Assembly: GCA_020064725.1 (NCBI GenBank)
Contig: JAGTWJ010000019.1
Coordinates: 4,402,001 to 4,466,000, forward strand
Direction: 5' to 3'
Source: Drechslerella dactyloides
Lineage: Eukaryota > Ascomycota > Orbiliomycetes > Orbiliales > Orbiliaceae
DNA: 64,000 nucleotides
Position 1 is the first letter of the stretch; each line of letters opens with the position of its first letter. Below, in pieces: positions 12,692 to 24,103 of the stretch. The notes beneath the pieces were generated by a model that saw only the letters and a program-made list of their open reading frames with translations, made no database searches and was not told where the DNA came from. Position numbers and translations under genes: made by a program.

Positions 12692-15600
12692 ATGCTCCTG
12701 CAACTTCCGCCGTCGACCCGGTTCCCGGTCACGATCACACAGATCCACTTTTCGCAGAACGCCGAGGTCAAGAAGCTGCAGGCAATCTTCACCTTCTCCT
12801 ACAAGTCGCTGATAACTGAGGACAACGATGACGGCGAGGAAATCCAGCGCCTGACCGACATCATCTCCAAGTTCGAGACACCCGTCGGCGGCAAGATTAT
12901 CAGATGGATGGTAGGCAAGGGGTCGGTCGTCAGCTCGCCATCGTAAGATACAGCTCCCTCTTCTTCCGCGCTCGTATGATGGGTTTTTGTTCACGCAAGG
13001 GGCAGAAGGCGGTTTTGCTGATTGCTTGGGTCATCGTTGGCGCGCGGGTCTAGGACGAACATAGTGGAGATTGAAGAACCCTGTCCGCATCCTGTCGTCT
13101 GGAATAACCAGTGCGCGGTTTGCGGAGCGGATCTGTCCGAGTAGGTTTTGCGTCCCCATTGACGGTAGCTCGCGCGGTGGTGCTGACGTAATTCGCGGCA
13201 ATTACAGACAGACGTATATAAACTACCACAATCCCGAAACAGCAAACATCAACGTCACGCACGATAACACAGGGCTGAAGATTAGCAGAGGGGTAAGCTG
13301 GATGGGCGCATACACCTCCCAGACGATTGAAGACTGACGACTGATTCTCGCGACAAAAAAATGTAGGAAGCGGAAAACATCGAGAAGGAAGCCAAGAAAC
13401 GTCTACTCTCTTCGAAGAAGCTCTCGCTGGTCGTCGATCTCGATCAGACAATCATCCAGGCCACCGTAGACCCGACAGTCGGAGAGTGGAGAGACGATTC
13501 TTCCAACCCGAATTACGATGCGGTCAAGGATGTCGAGGCCTTCCAGCTGCTTGATGAAGGCGCAGGTGGCAGGGGCTGCTGGTACTACGTCAAGCTGCGG
13601 CCCGGACTGAAGCGGTTTCTCGAGAACATTTCGAAGATCTACGAATGCCACATCTACACAATGGGGACACGGGCGTACGCGATGAGCATCGCCAAAATCG
13701 TCGATCCCCTGGGCGATATATTCGGCGAGAGGATCCTGAGCAGAGATGAGAGCGGGAGTTTGACGTCGAAGAGCCTGGAGCGGCTGTTCCCCGTGGACAC
13801 AAAGATGGTGGTGATCATTGACGATAGAGGAGACGTGTGGAAGTGGAGCGACAACTTGATCAAGGTTACGCCGTACGATTTCTTCGTCGGGATCGGGGAT
13901 ATCAACTCGAGTTTTCTGCCGAAACGACATGACTACCAGCTCGCGCAGCAGGCGGCACAGCAAGCTGCGGCTACGAATCACGTCCCGAAGAGCGACGACC
14001 CGCCGGTTATCAATCCGGAGCAACTTACTGCGCCGGTGGCAGCCATTCCGGTCGAAAACGGGACGGAAGACACGCAGATGAGCGACCCGGTGGAGGAGAA
14101 GAAGAAGGAAGAAACCGAAAACACGGAGGAGGTATCGCCGCTGGAACAGCTGGTGGAAATGGGCGGCGGCGACGACCCGGATGTCCTGGCCGAGCAGACT
14201 TCTCGACAGAACGAGGCGCTGACCGCGCAACAGAAGGAGCGGCCGCTGGCGAAGAAGCAGGAGGTGCTCGACAAGCAAGACAGCGATAGCATCAGCAACC
14301 ATTCCAATAATGGCGATACGAACAGCGACAGCGGACATCGGCATAATCTGCTGCATGACAATGACAATGAGCTGGAGTATCTCGAGATGGCGCTGACGGA
14401 GGTCCACCAAGAGTTCTTCGAGGAGTACCAGCGGCGACTGGTGGCGAGCAAGGGCGGACGCGTAGCGCAGGTTAGAGGCGGCGGCGGCAAGGGCGGAAAG
14501 AGGGCACCACGCGGCAACAGCGAGGGCGATTCGAAGGCGGATTATCTGAAGAACGTACCGGACATCAAGCACATCATGCCACGGATGAAGCGACGGGTGT
14601 TCGACAACACCGTGCTCGTCTTTTCCGGCGTGATTCCGCTCGGTGTTGATGTTCAAAGGTGGGCGCCTATGCTACAAAGGTACAGCAGCGATGAGGCTAA
14701 CGGACGTGCTTTAGCTCGGATATCGCTCAATGGGCAAAGTCTTTCGGCGCGATCGTGGTCGACGGAGTTAGTGTGAACGTCACCCACGTTGTTGCAGCTA
14801 GGGTGAGCAGAAAGTCCATCGGGTTTCATTCGGGAAGGTTCCTGCTAATGTAGCATGCTTGCAGACACGGACGGCCAAAGTACGCTCCGCGGCGACAAAG
14901 TTCCCACACATCAAAATCGTTACGCCGCAATGGTTCTTCCAGTCGATTGCCATGTGGCAGAAGCTGGACGAAACGCCCTTCTTGATCAACGTGTACCCGG
15001 AAGACCGCTTCGCGAACAGCAGCCCGCCGCTGCCGTCGAGCTCGATGGGGTTCGACGACCTGGAGGACCAGATGGAGCTGAGCTCGGACGAGGAGGAGGA
15101 CGACGACGATGGTGATAGCGACATCAACACGCTCGACGGTCGGCCCGGCGTCATCCCGGATTTGATGCTACCGGAGGAAAGCGAACCGCCACCCGACCTG
15201 CACGACCTTAATTGGGACGAGATGGATCGGGACCTCGCAGATTTCATGGGCAGCGAGGCGGACGACACGGATCTGGAGAGCAGGAACGGAACGGATGCGT
15301 ACGAGTCGGACAACGAGAGCGCGTCCGGCGACCAGCCTCACGATGCGGCCAGCCTCAAGGTCTCGCTGAGCAACAACAAGCGGGACCGCAGCGCGACGCC
15401 GCCGCCGGATGGTGCGGACGAGCAGGCGCGGGTAGCGCCGGTGGAGCCTCGGGAGCCGCGGGAGAAGGAGCTGCTGAAGAGCCCGCTGTCGAAGCGCGTG
15501 CGGTTATCGAACAGCCGGTCGTCGAGTCTTAGGAATCTGACGCTGAGCGCGGAAGAGCCGCAGATCGGCGAGTCTGGGATGCCGTCACCGGCGCAGAGCA

Positions 15601-15695
15601 ACGGTGAACAGGGGGGCGGCAGCGTTCGGGATGAGGAGGAGGACGATTTCGATCTCGAAGCTGAGATAGAGAATGAGTTCAACGAGTTTTCGTGA
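12692..15695 (+). CDS. fcp1: RNA polymerase II CTD phosphatase Fcp1
   Basis: Six exons: 12692-12942, 13054-13140, 13208-13292, 13367-14658, 14715-14802 and 14865-15695, about 877 aa, usual for fungal Fcp1. The N-terminal domain (about 1-140) contains the conserved Cys-rich block CPHPVVWNNQCAVCG. The FCPH catalytic domain carries DLDQT, the DxDxT motif, with nucleophile Asp165 and Asp167, followed by VKLRPGLKRFLENISKIYE and VIIDDRGDVWKW. A BRCT domain (about 548-645) includes NTVLVFSGVIPLGVDV and PHIKIVTPQWFFQSI. The acidic tail ends in EEEDDFDLEAEIENEFNEFS, matching the TFIIF/TFIIB-binding end of Fcp1. The enzyme dephosphorylates Ser2/Ser5 of the Pol II CTD and recycles polymerase. All introns keep frame and lie between conserved blocks. 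Confidence 0.95.
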
Positions 15696-16218
15696 TCACT
15701 CGCCTCTCCCGATTCGCACTGTCGTCAGGCTACTTTTTTCTTTTTTCCCCTTTTTCATTTTCATTTTTTCATTTCCCTGAATATTTTTTCTTTCTTTCTT
15801 TCTTCTACTCGACTGATGGTATTATTGTTGTGGCTTTATATACCCCCGGAATTTGCGACGACGATACACTACAGCCGTACGATCGAATTCTCATAGATGT
15901 GTTTGCAGGATGGAGGTGCACGGCTTTCTCTTTTTTATCCTTTTTTTTCTCTTATCCTTTTCGTTTTCTTACTCGTTATCTTCCAGCTCGTTTCCGCCAT
16001 TGCGGTGCTGATGGTGTGGGTGCATGTGCAACTGTACTATACGGTGTCGACGTCTGCGTTATGCTCTGCTATGGCATACGCTGGGAGTGCTTTTTGTTCA
16101 ATTTCTCTGTTTCTTCGGTATATATACCGGTACTGGTGGTGCCTGCTGCTGTCGGCGGCAGGTTGCCTACGTTGCATTATCATGAACGGCGCTACGTGTC
16201 GATGGGATGTCATGCATG

Positions 16219-16236
16219 TTTTTTTTTTTTTTTTTT
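16219..16236. repeat. poly-T tract (T18)
   Basis: Eighteen consecutive T residues downstream of fcp1. The long hydrophobic open frames around it, rich in Phe and Ser, are by-products of this composition. Confidence 0.9.
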
Positions 16237-16621
16237 CCGTCTCAAATCTCTACATTTTTCTTCTCTTGCGCTTTTTCCTTTGTGGATGTTGCGAAATGTT
16301 GTATTAGCGGTGGTGAGGTTGGTTTATTACTACATGAACCGGCGTTTTCGACGTAGTTTACTATAGGTATTTTGCGCGGCTTTTCTTTTTTTCATTTTTT
16401 TTTGTCGGTCTCGATTCGGGTGTATGTAGCATGTAGGTAGATGGATACGGTATATACTCTTCTTCGGCTGATGTCTGCTATATCGTAAAGGCGGTTTATA
16501 AGATCGGGTGATCGCGGTGGTGGTGGTGGATCAGGCGGAAAGGGAAGGGATGGGATGCATGGATGGATGCATGGCGCATGCAGCCTCGAGGGCCGACCTT
16601 CCAAGCAATCCAGCCGACCGG

Positions 16622-16646
16622 CCAACCAACCAACCAACCAACCAAC
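16622..16646. repeat. (CCAA)n microsatellite
   Basis: About six tandem CCAA units upstream of the rhomboid gene, next to a pyrimidine-rich leader. Confidence 0.85.
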
Positions 16647-17042
16647 GAAACTTACTGACGCCAACTCTCTCCCCTTCTCCCGTCCTCCCCTTCCATCTCT
16701 TCCATCTCTTCCTCCCCTCCCTTCATTCGACGAACGTCCACTCTTTCGAATCGCCGCCATCCATCGCTTCACCGCGGTACGGCTATCACGGGCGAACGGC
16801 CAGCTAGCCGGCGTAATTTCCATCCGGCGGCGTCTGTCCATCTCCCTGACGCGACACGATCCGGAACCGCACGGCCGCCAACGAGATACAACATATCCAG
16901 GTGCTTGCTTCTTACCAACCAAACAACACCGGTATCGCCGACTGCCGATTACGATTCCCCAACGGATACGAACGCTGCACGGGCATAATACAATAGGACA
17001 GCACAGCGGTCGCGGGTCGGCAGAGACAGGAGAATCGGCGAG

Positions 17043-18231
17043 ATGCTGCCGAATATAGCGAACGTGCCGGAGCGGATAGCGGGCACGGTGCGGCGGCTGC
17101 CGGTGGTGACGCGGGTGGTCGTTGGCGTTTGCGTGGTGTTATTTTTGGTCGGGCGGGTGACGGAGCTGGATGCGGCGCTGGTGCTGAGTTCGCCGGCGTT
17201 TGGGATTTCGCAGCGTGAGTTCCATCCGTCCATCTACCTATACATTCGTACTCGTCGCCGGTCTTATTACAGAGTGCATATCGTATATATTGGTGAGATG
17301 ATATGCGATGGTATTGAGGTGCTAATTGAGGAGGCATAATAGTACACCGGTTGAATACGTATCCGTTTGTGCATTTTGGGTGGCTGCAGGTGCTTATCAA
17401 CATTATCGTGGTGACGTATCCGCTGTCGCGGTTCGAGCGGGAGAACGGGACGCTGCACACGCTGCTGATGGTCGTCGGACGTACGTCACCCACCCACCCA
17501 CCTATCTTCCTCTACAGTATACGCTGTGATTATTACGTTCATGCTGACGGTATGTGTGGTTATGTATACTAGCATTCTCGACGTTCCCGGCAATCGCGTA
17601 CACGGCCGTGGACAAGCTGCTGCTCGGCGGCAACGGCACGTACGGCGGCCTGTCGACTTTCATCGTCATGTTTGGCGCCATGGACGCGACGCGGATGCAT
17701 CGGTACAAGCCGTACTACTGGGTTGCCGGGTACCGGATACCGAGCTGGGCGCCGGTGGTCGCGGTGTGGCTGCTGCTTGAGATATTTGTGCTGGGCGGCG
17801 TGGGGTGGTTGATCCACCTGTTCGCGATGGCCATTGGCTGGGCGTGTACGTTTTCCCCCTTATAATACCCACCCACCTTATTTACATTCAGGATTGTACG
17901 GTAATGGAGAGGGATGATGTGGGCTAATGCGGTTTGGGTTTTAGATGCGGCGGAGTATCTTAGGCTGCTGGAGCCGCCGGAGAAGGTGCTCAAGTTCGTT
18001 GAGACGAAGCTGCGCGCACTGATCGCGCGGGTGCCGTACTACGTGTCGCTCGACATGCGGGATTCAGCGGGCTACACGCTCGTGCTGCCGACGTTCCAGG
18101 ACGAGAACACGCGGGGCGTCGATCTGCCCAATCTGCGGATGAACCCGCGGAACGGCGCGGGCGGGAGCAGTGCGGGCGCCGCGGCGGGTAACGGCAACTT
18201 TGGCGGCGTGGGGCGGGCGCTCGGGACTTGA
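17043..18231 (+). CDS. rbd2: rhomboid-family intramembrane protease (Rbd2-like)
   Basis: Four exons, 17043-17214, 17343-17480, 17573-17845 and 17945-18231, encode about 289 aa. The spliced protein contains LNTYPFVHFGWLQVLINI, FERENGTLHTLLMVVG and PFSTFPAIAYTAVDKLLLGG, all typical of fungal Rbd2. The probable nucleophile is Ser131 in YGGLSTF; the partner is His185 in GWLIHLFAMAIGW. Several hydrophobic segments precede a soluble tail with the Rbd2 block LEPPEKVLKFVE and PYYVSLDM. In fission yeast and Aspergillus, Rbd2/RbdB is a Golgi protease that cleaves the sterol-responsive factor SREBP with the Dsc ligase; that role here is inferred. The C-terminus is rich in Gly/Ala/Asn. The serine motif is GLS rather than GAS or GSS. 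Confidence 0.88.
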
Positions 18232-19061
18232 TGGGCGGGCGTGATGACGGCGTGATCACCTACAGACGGATGCGATATCGATCGTTCTTGATCGATGCGT
18301 GTTGGATGTGTACATCCTTTTAATGGTGTCGGGTACTTGTTGTACGGGTTATGTTGCGACTGGGTAGCCACCGCTCGGGAGCCTTGTTCGTCTGTCTTTT
18401 CAGAAGAAGTAGCCAGAGGGATATATTACTATATTGGCGGGTTTAATGATCACGGGTAGATTGGAGGGCATGCATGAGGCGGCGCTGTGCGAGCTGGAAC
18501 TGGTGTCCGATCACTTTATCAGTGTAGAGGATGGGCTCATTACGTCTTTAATATATACATTGGTATAATGGAAATTCATTCTCTTGATATCATGAACGTA
18601 TACACAGTTTGATGTGTTTAATGTGATGTGATATTTGGTGTGGTGGTTGCGATTGACGCTGCTATCGCTCGTTCCTGCGATATAATGTTCTATAATGTTC
18701 CCCACTATAAAAAGAGGACGCTCCCCCCTTCTACAGCCTTCCTCCTCCCTTCCTCTTCCATCATCCTCTTTCTTCAAGCCCATCATCATCCTCATTCTCA
18801 CCCTCAACGTTTAACCTATGCAACCACGAACAATCTTACCATCTACAACGCAATTCCCATAATTTGGTAGCATCGACAAGCTTCAAACAACCGCCACCTC
18901 CCCGTGGCCACGCTCGTGCCCATCTGAAAGACTACGTCCATGCCGCATCACCGGATATTCGTTCGGCGGGGCTTCGCGACAGCTTTGTTAGCTGCGGCGC
19001 ACGCGGCGATAATATTACAAACGATGAATCCCATTTCTAGGCAAAAAAAACAATCACAGCC
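18232..19061. other. intergenic with TATA promoter
   Basis: This stretch follows the rhomboid stop and precedes the decayed gene. It contains a strong TATA element at 18706-18714, followed by a CT-rich run, which together resemble a core promoter for the decayed downstream gene. Confidence 0.5.
18706..18714 (+). promoter_or_regulatory. TATA box
   Basis: TATAAAAAG, followed within 10-70 bases by pyrimidine-rich sequence. It lies about 350 bp before the first coding-like ATG of the decayed gene at 19062. Assignment to that gene is inferred from orientation and spacing. Confidence 0.45.
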
Positions 19062-20835
19062 ATGGACGCAATCGACCTACGAATGCATCTCAGCTCCGGC
19101 ATTATATGTGCTGGGTCACAGTCGTGGTTGCGGTCTTCGAATAGGCGGGAGAACCCCGCGCCAAAACACAGGGAAGCCAGAATCACAGGCCATACCCTTT
19201 GCCTATGGTCAGACTCTCATGCCCAGGAGCTCGCCAAGTCGATCGCTGAGGACCCCGACTTTATAGCCTCCACAGCCAGATATCGGGTCTGGTGCGCTGG
19301 CCAAACCGGCGGGCTGTCGAATGTGTGATTGTTGTTCTGCCGCCTCGTCGACATGTTCATACGCTAGCCCCCCCGGCCCCCCCTCATTCTCCAACCAAAC
19401 CGGGTAATTTGGCTGGGCTGGCTGCGGATGGTCATCGCCATTACAACAGCAACGCTATGGCTCGTCCAAACTGGCTGGGGGGAAGCGCACGTGGGGTCGA
19501 GAGCTATTTAAGTCCAGAGTAGCCGTCACGGCTGCAGGCGCAATCTTGACGCAAGTCAAGATTGAAGGCGATGAGTTGCTGGTTATCTTCTGGTGTAGAG
19601 GACCGTACTCTGGGTTGTCATGAGGTCAGTTCACAGTTTATCCTACACATATGCATCGTACTAACTTGTTCTGTATACGATCTTAGATTCTGCAGTAACA
19701 TCGCAGGATGTAATCACTGTGACGTCTTGGTCAACCCTAAGAAGACCCCTACATAATGTCTTGAACGCGACTTTAACGAAACACATGCAGCGCGTGCTCC
19801 ACCATAGCAAAGTCGCGCTCGAAGAACTTGCTGTTAGCAACATATGGAAGCAGTTCCAGAAATCAAAGATATCAGGCAAATGTTTGTATTGCTCCTATCT
19901 GTTACTTGAATGAGGCTAATACTCTTCGCAGGACGTAAGAGCGTTCGAACGGGCCCAGGCTGGGCTGGGCGTGCGCGATGAGCATAGCCAAATTGGGTAG
20001 TGATAGAAAGGATTTCTATCCTTGGACGTAGTGGGTTCTAATCCCGAAGTCACAAAGAATCTATGGTTCGATTGTACTCTCTCGGTACTGCTATTTCCGA
20101 TTCTGGGGTAACTGGAACGTCCTGGTTGTTACTGCTCAGATATGCACGCTGATCGACTTCATCAAGACAATACGGTCACCACATGGTCGTTTATTCGCCG
20201 GAAGCACGTTGGCAAGGATTACTTGTGGTACGAGAAGGATACTGGGAAATCTACCACAAGCGCGAACATACGTCAACGATGCTACCATCAAATCAGATTC
20301 CCGCAGACAAGAAGATACCACTCACCGGGACTATTTTAACATCGTGGCTCGGTTTGTGTGCTTTTTGTTCCGCATGTCCTACCTGCCGGAGGCGTACGCT
20401 GGCAGCCAGAAGTATTTGGCACTCGAGGGCCGCATGTGCGTGAACGACCTGGCCGTTGAGTCAGCAAAGTATGCGGCAACGCTTGCAATGGATGAAAGTA
20501 CAAGTGTTCTTGACGAATGGCCTTTCGTCGAGGACCAACCCCAGATCCAACGCTTGGCCGACGTTGAGATCAACCTCAACTAGGATGAGGAAGAAAGCGG
20601 TCACCAGCTTCACCAATTTGTTATTTACAATGACAGTGGCCGTTGCACATGGATGCATTCACATGTTAGTTCACATATTGAATGGGGAGAAGAGACGTTC
20701 GAAGACACCAATCAGAGTACTGTGGGATTGTGGGATTATAATATTGCCAAGCTCATGAGATCGTACAATAAATCTTTATATCAATTTAGGTTATATTTTA
20801 CAGTCGGACGACAGCACTTGTATGCATATGTATAA
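19062..20835 (+). pseudogene. decayed multi-exon gene, unknown family
   Basis: A chain of coding-like segments, all on the plus strand but in mixed frames. 19062-19322 starts at an ATG in good context and contains LAKSIAEDPDFIASTARYRV. 19404-19508 reads WLRMVIAITTATLWLVQTGW. 19507-19620 includes ILTQVKIEGDELLVIFWCRG. 19686-19880 includes TLRRPLHNVLNATLTKHM and VALEELAVSNIWKQF. 19932-19996 includes RAFERAQAGLGVRDEHS. 20140-20832 is one long frame broken by a single TAG at 20581-20583, with protein-like sequence on both sides. Intron-like pieces with CTAAC branch sites remain (for example 19624-19685), but junctions are off by one or create stops. I could not identify the family. It could instead be a functional gene whose splicing I failed to resolve. 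Confidence 0.5.
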
Positions 20836-21210
20836 CTACTATCTTGTAACAGGGCTGTCCATGATATATCCAGTCGTCTTATTGCAGACATGCACACAGA
20901 GATACAGTATACGTCCTAGTAGCACGTACACGAATAGTTTTCGTGCCACGAGAGACGCGTGCTTTCGGGGGGATCTCAAGAGCGAGTTTTGGTGTTTTAT
21001 GATATAGGAAGGCGGCTGCTGACTAAGGCTGCGTTGTTTGTGTGGTTATAAATTTGGTTTTTTTGCATCCGGCGCACTTCTCCATCGTCCGCGACCTCCA
21101 CTCGATCACTCATTCGTTATTTTACCTTACCAATTCGCTCCTTTTTCTTCGTTCGCTATTTTTTATTTTAGAGAGTATTTGACCGGTTACCGTGAGGAGT
21201 CTCCCTGAGA
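20836..21210. promoter_or_regulatory. promoter region of the NOPCHAP1-like gene
   Basis: A TATAAAT element at about 21047-21053 lies roughly 160 bp before the start codon, followed by T- and CT-rich sequence typical of the leaders in this window. Nothing else is apparent. Confidence 0.4.
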
Positions 21211-22307
21211 ATGGCGCTCAAACGGCCGCAGCCGGCGCCGGTCGTCGTGCCGGCCGCCAGCGACGAGGACGAGATCATCACGCTGCCGGCGCCGAAGCGG
21301 CTGCGGGTCGGCCTGCCGTGCGCGGATGAGGAGAAGGCTGCGTTCAACCCGGACGCCGTGCTCGCTGGCGCTACCGATCGTATGTTGCATTCCGTAGTTT
21401 GGTTTAGAGTAGGGTGGATGTAGCTAACGGAGTGGTGGGTAGTGAGGAATCGGCTGGCGGCGTTCCTACCGACGTTGAAGGCGGCGGACGAGCAGCTGGA
21501 GCAGGAGCGGCTCGCAGGGCAGATCTCCCACCGGCGCATGGAGATTGACGACAGCGAGGACGAGGATGGTTCATCCAGCGGCGATTACACAGACGGCAGC
21601 AGCAGCGAAGGCAGCGAGGTCGACACTGACGAGGAGGAGGAAGACGAAGAAGAAGAGGAGAACGAGGGAGAGTCGCAGAGGACTATCGCGCAGGTCCTGA
21701 TCACCAATCTGCTCGCGGGCCGTGAGGAAAACGTGGACCCCGTGCAGAGCAAGCGGAAGCGACGGCCGCGAGCACCCTACATCGAGATGGTAGGTTCTCA
21801 AATTCCTTCACTATACATACACACATGCAGAAATAAATCCCCTCACCGGACGGACGGACGGACCGCTTTGGTTGATCGAATGATGACATGTACCGCTTAA
21901 CCCAGCTCACTCTGAGCATCCCCGCAATCGCGGGGACATGAAGCGAACAGCGAAGAACTCGAATCTGACATCCATACCCCCCACATTCTATACACTCACG
22001 CTATTAATCCATTCACTTACGAGATGTGGAGAGTACGCTAACGTGTGCCGTGAAGAACCTCGGATTAGGCGTCCTCGAAGAGCTCAAGCCCGCTGAAAAC
22101 GACGCCGACGACAGAGAACTGAACGACCGGCGAGAGCTGGTCAGCAGGATTCTCGAGCTGCGGAAACTGCAGCATGAGCGTGACGGCGAGAGCGACAGTG
22201 ACGGCGGTGGTGGTGGCGGGGAGACGGTGGAGCGGCTGGCGTTACCGCTGGAGCCAGGGCGGCAGGAGGCGCGGAAGGTTGTGGTGATCGAAGAGTTGGA
22301 GGAATAG
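21211..22307 (+). CDS. NOPCHAP1-like snoRNP assembly chaperone (DUF4598)
   Basis: Three exons, 21211-21379, 21443-21789 and 22056-22307, encode about 255 aa. Splicing brings together LRNRLAAFLPTLKAADEQLE and the signature PYIEM-NLGLGVLEE, which is split exactly by the second intron. These two blocks define the NOPCHAP1/C12orf45 family (DUF4598). Between them lies a long Asp/Glu/Ser-rich acidic stretch, and the N-terminus has a basic nuclear-localisation-like KRLR. In humans NOPCHAP1 links NOP58 to the R2TP complex during box C/D snoRNP assembly; a conserved nucleolar role is inferred. The second intron, 266 bp, is one of the longest in the window and holds a short GC-rich hairpin. Confidence 0.75.
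21923..21938. repeat. GC-rich hairpin in an intron
   Basis: CCCCGC, AATC, GCGGGG forms a perfect 6-bp stem with a 4-base loop inside the second intron of the NOPCHAP1-like gene. Its position is approximate by a base or two. It may be chance. Confidence 0.4.
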
Positions 22308-22514
22308 TAGAGTTCCATTACCATCGTCTACGATTACGACTGTACCATGAGTAGTTGTATGCAATGCTACCATGCTACGATGTCAGCTTCGAATATACGT
22401 ATACATCGGGCTACACAATACATGAAATACAAAAACAGACGCCATCTGTTCTATCCTCGATGAGCCATCATCATCGCATCCGTAAACCATGTATCCACTC
22501 TCTCGACTCTGATA

Positions 22515-23231
22515 TTAATACCATACCACAACCTGCCCCTTCGACCGCCCGTGGCTGGCAGCCTCGCGCTCCTCGCGACTGACGCTCTGACACGCCTCCC
22601 CCGCCGTCCCCGCCATTTGTTTGTCTACAATACTCTCAACGTCGCCATCCTTCGCCGTCAGAAACCGCCAATAGACACCGCCCTCTTCCCGCCATGAATG
22701 CACCCATCCAACCGCCGTCCGTGCGACTTCACCCTCGAACATAGTGGACAGCAGCACCCACTTTCCCGCTATCCGAAACCCGAGCGCCGCGTATTCCAGC
22801 ACATCGCGTGGCGTGATCTCGCGCAGCGTGCGGGTGTCCTGATGAGGATTATAAAGCTGCGTTTGCATGAAGGTCGTAACATCATCGTCGGCGTCGGCGC
22901 CGGCGCCGTTGCGGATACTTAAGCGGTGTTTATGCGAATGCAGTGGGACAGGATGGAAAGTGCGCGGGTCGACGTGGTAGATTCTGCGGGTGGTGGCGGC
23001 ACCCGGTATCGTCTCGGTCGTGATGCGGGAAATGTAGGCGTTACGCGGGAGGGTGTCGAGGACTTTGGTATTGCCGGTACCGGTGGACGGCGGTACGTTG
23101 ACGTTGATGGTGGATGTGTCGCTGGGCGCTGGGGAGGGCGGGCGTGCTTCGAAGGAGTATTCGGGCGGCGGCGCATCGTCGGTCAGCGTGGTGAGCGAGG
23201 AGAGGGAGACGGTGCTTGCGTTCGTCGGCAT
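22515..23231 (-). CDS. uncharacterised fungal protein with PPxY motif
   Basis: A single-exon frame of 238 aa when started at the ATG at 23231. The frame is open for 18 more codons, but that extension looks like leader. The N-terminus is Ser/Thr/Pro-rich and contains PPPEY, a PPxY ligand for WW domains, followed by RPPSPAPSD. The middle reads as a folded domain: VLDTLPRNAYISRITTET, IYHVDPRTFHPVPLHSHKHR, EITPRDVLEYAALGFRIAGKW. The end is Glu/Arg-rich. No catalytic motif, signal peptide or membrane segment is visible and I do not recognise the family. The gene converges on the NOPCHAP1-like gene with only about 207 bp between stop codons. PPxY motifs often recruit Rsp5/Nedd4 ubiquitin ligases; that use here is only a suggestion. 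Confidence 0.6.
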   Translation of the reverse strand: MPTNASTVSLSSLTTLTDDAPPPEYSFEARPPSPAPSDTSTINVNVPPSTGTGNTKVLDTLPRNAYISRITTETIPGAATTRRIYHVDPRTFHPVPLHSHKHRLSIRNGAGADADDDVTTFMQTQLYNPHQDTRTLREITPRDVLEYAALGFRIAGKWVLLSTMFEGEVARTAVGWVHSWREEGGVYWRFLTAKDGDVESIVDKQMAGTAGEACQSVSREEREAASHGRSKGQVVVWY

Positions 23232-24103
23232 GGCTATTCTAATCAAATATGTTTTATCTTGATTTATCGATATAGTACTGAACACTGGAGGGCTTGTATG
23301 CCAATGCTTGGGCGCATTTATATATATACCAAGAGACGGCGGTGAGGTAATATACTCTACGAACTGTATATAACGCCGGCAGGCTAGAATACGAGAGGGC
23401 TTGACTTTTCATGACGGCATGGTGGCGAGATATATATATTGTATGTACGTGCCGCCTCGTTTCCATCGATCGATTGATCGGGGAGCTGCGTATGAGTGCC
23501 CCTGCCCAGCCTCGTATTCTCGACTCGACTCGACCAGCCCATTCCAGGTATATATCCGGCTAGTTGCGAATCTGGATATCCAGTATCTGCACACGGATGA
23601 GACGGACTCGTGGAATTAGTGTCGAGTTCGAGTCTCACATCATATGGTCATATCATGATATCAGTGCCATTCTGCGACTTTCACCCGGAAACTGGCTGCA
23701 GCTGTACATGTATCGATATATATATCTAGCCATGATCTCAGCACTACCTCGAATTTCCTGCCTTGGAATGTACGGGGTCCTCTGCATTCATGTTAACATG
23801 TATGCTTATTCACAGGCACATTCGTGTGCATCTGTGTCTTCGGATTTAGGTATACAATAGACTAGTGTGCATTGATTAAGTTCTGCTAGCAGGAAGCTCG
23901 ACGACGAAAATTAAATGGCAACGCATGGCCATGTTGCATTTTGATAGTTACACACAGCGGATTGACGACGAAGACAGCTTTGAAGCCAATGCATTCAAAT
24001 GTCAAAATGCCGGCTGACAAGTAGAGTAGACAAGAAAGCCGGAGAAATTAGTGCATCGATCAATCCATATCATGCCTCTGTATCTCACATATCAATACCG
24101 CCC
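23232..24103. other. intergenic, between two minus-strand genes
   Basis: Upstream flank of the PPxY-protein gene and downstream flank of zinc-finger gene 1. AT-rich with several short TATATA runs. No gene is supported. Confidence 0.55.

Larger units (their letters stand above)
15696..17042. other. intergenic: fcp1 3' region and rhomboid promoter
   Basis: T-rich 3' flank with many poly-T runs, including T18 at 16219-16236. On the rhomboid side there is a (CCAA)n repeat at about 16622-16646 and a CT-rich tract at 16660-16735 that resembles a promoter or leader pyrimidine tract. No gene is supported. Confidence 0.6.

Noticed and set aside
13403..14656. 417-codon minus-strand frame inside fcp1
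   Set aside because: It is the antisense shadow of the Fcp1 catalytic exon and has no domain.
15692..16366. 224-codon Phe/Ser/Tyr-rich frame after fcp1
   Set aside because: It arises from T-rich 3' flank and poly-T tracts, and overlaps another frame of the same kind.
19964..20050. tRNA-like stretch with a B-box-like GGGTTCTAATCCC and an A-box-like TAGCCAAATTGG
   Set aside because: The anticodon stem has a 6-base loop or a mismatch, and no acceptor stem pairs. It also overlaps coding-like remnants.
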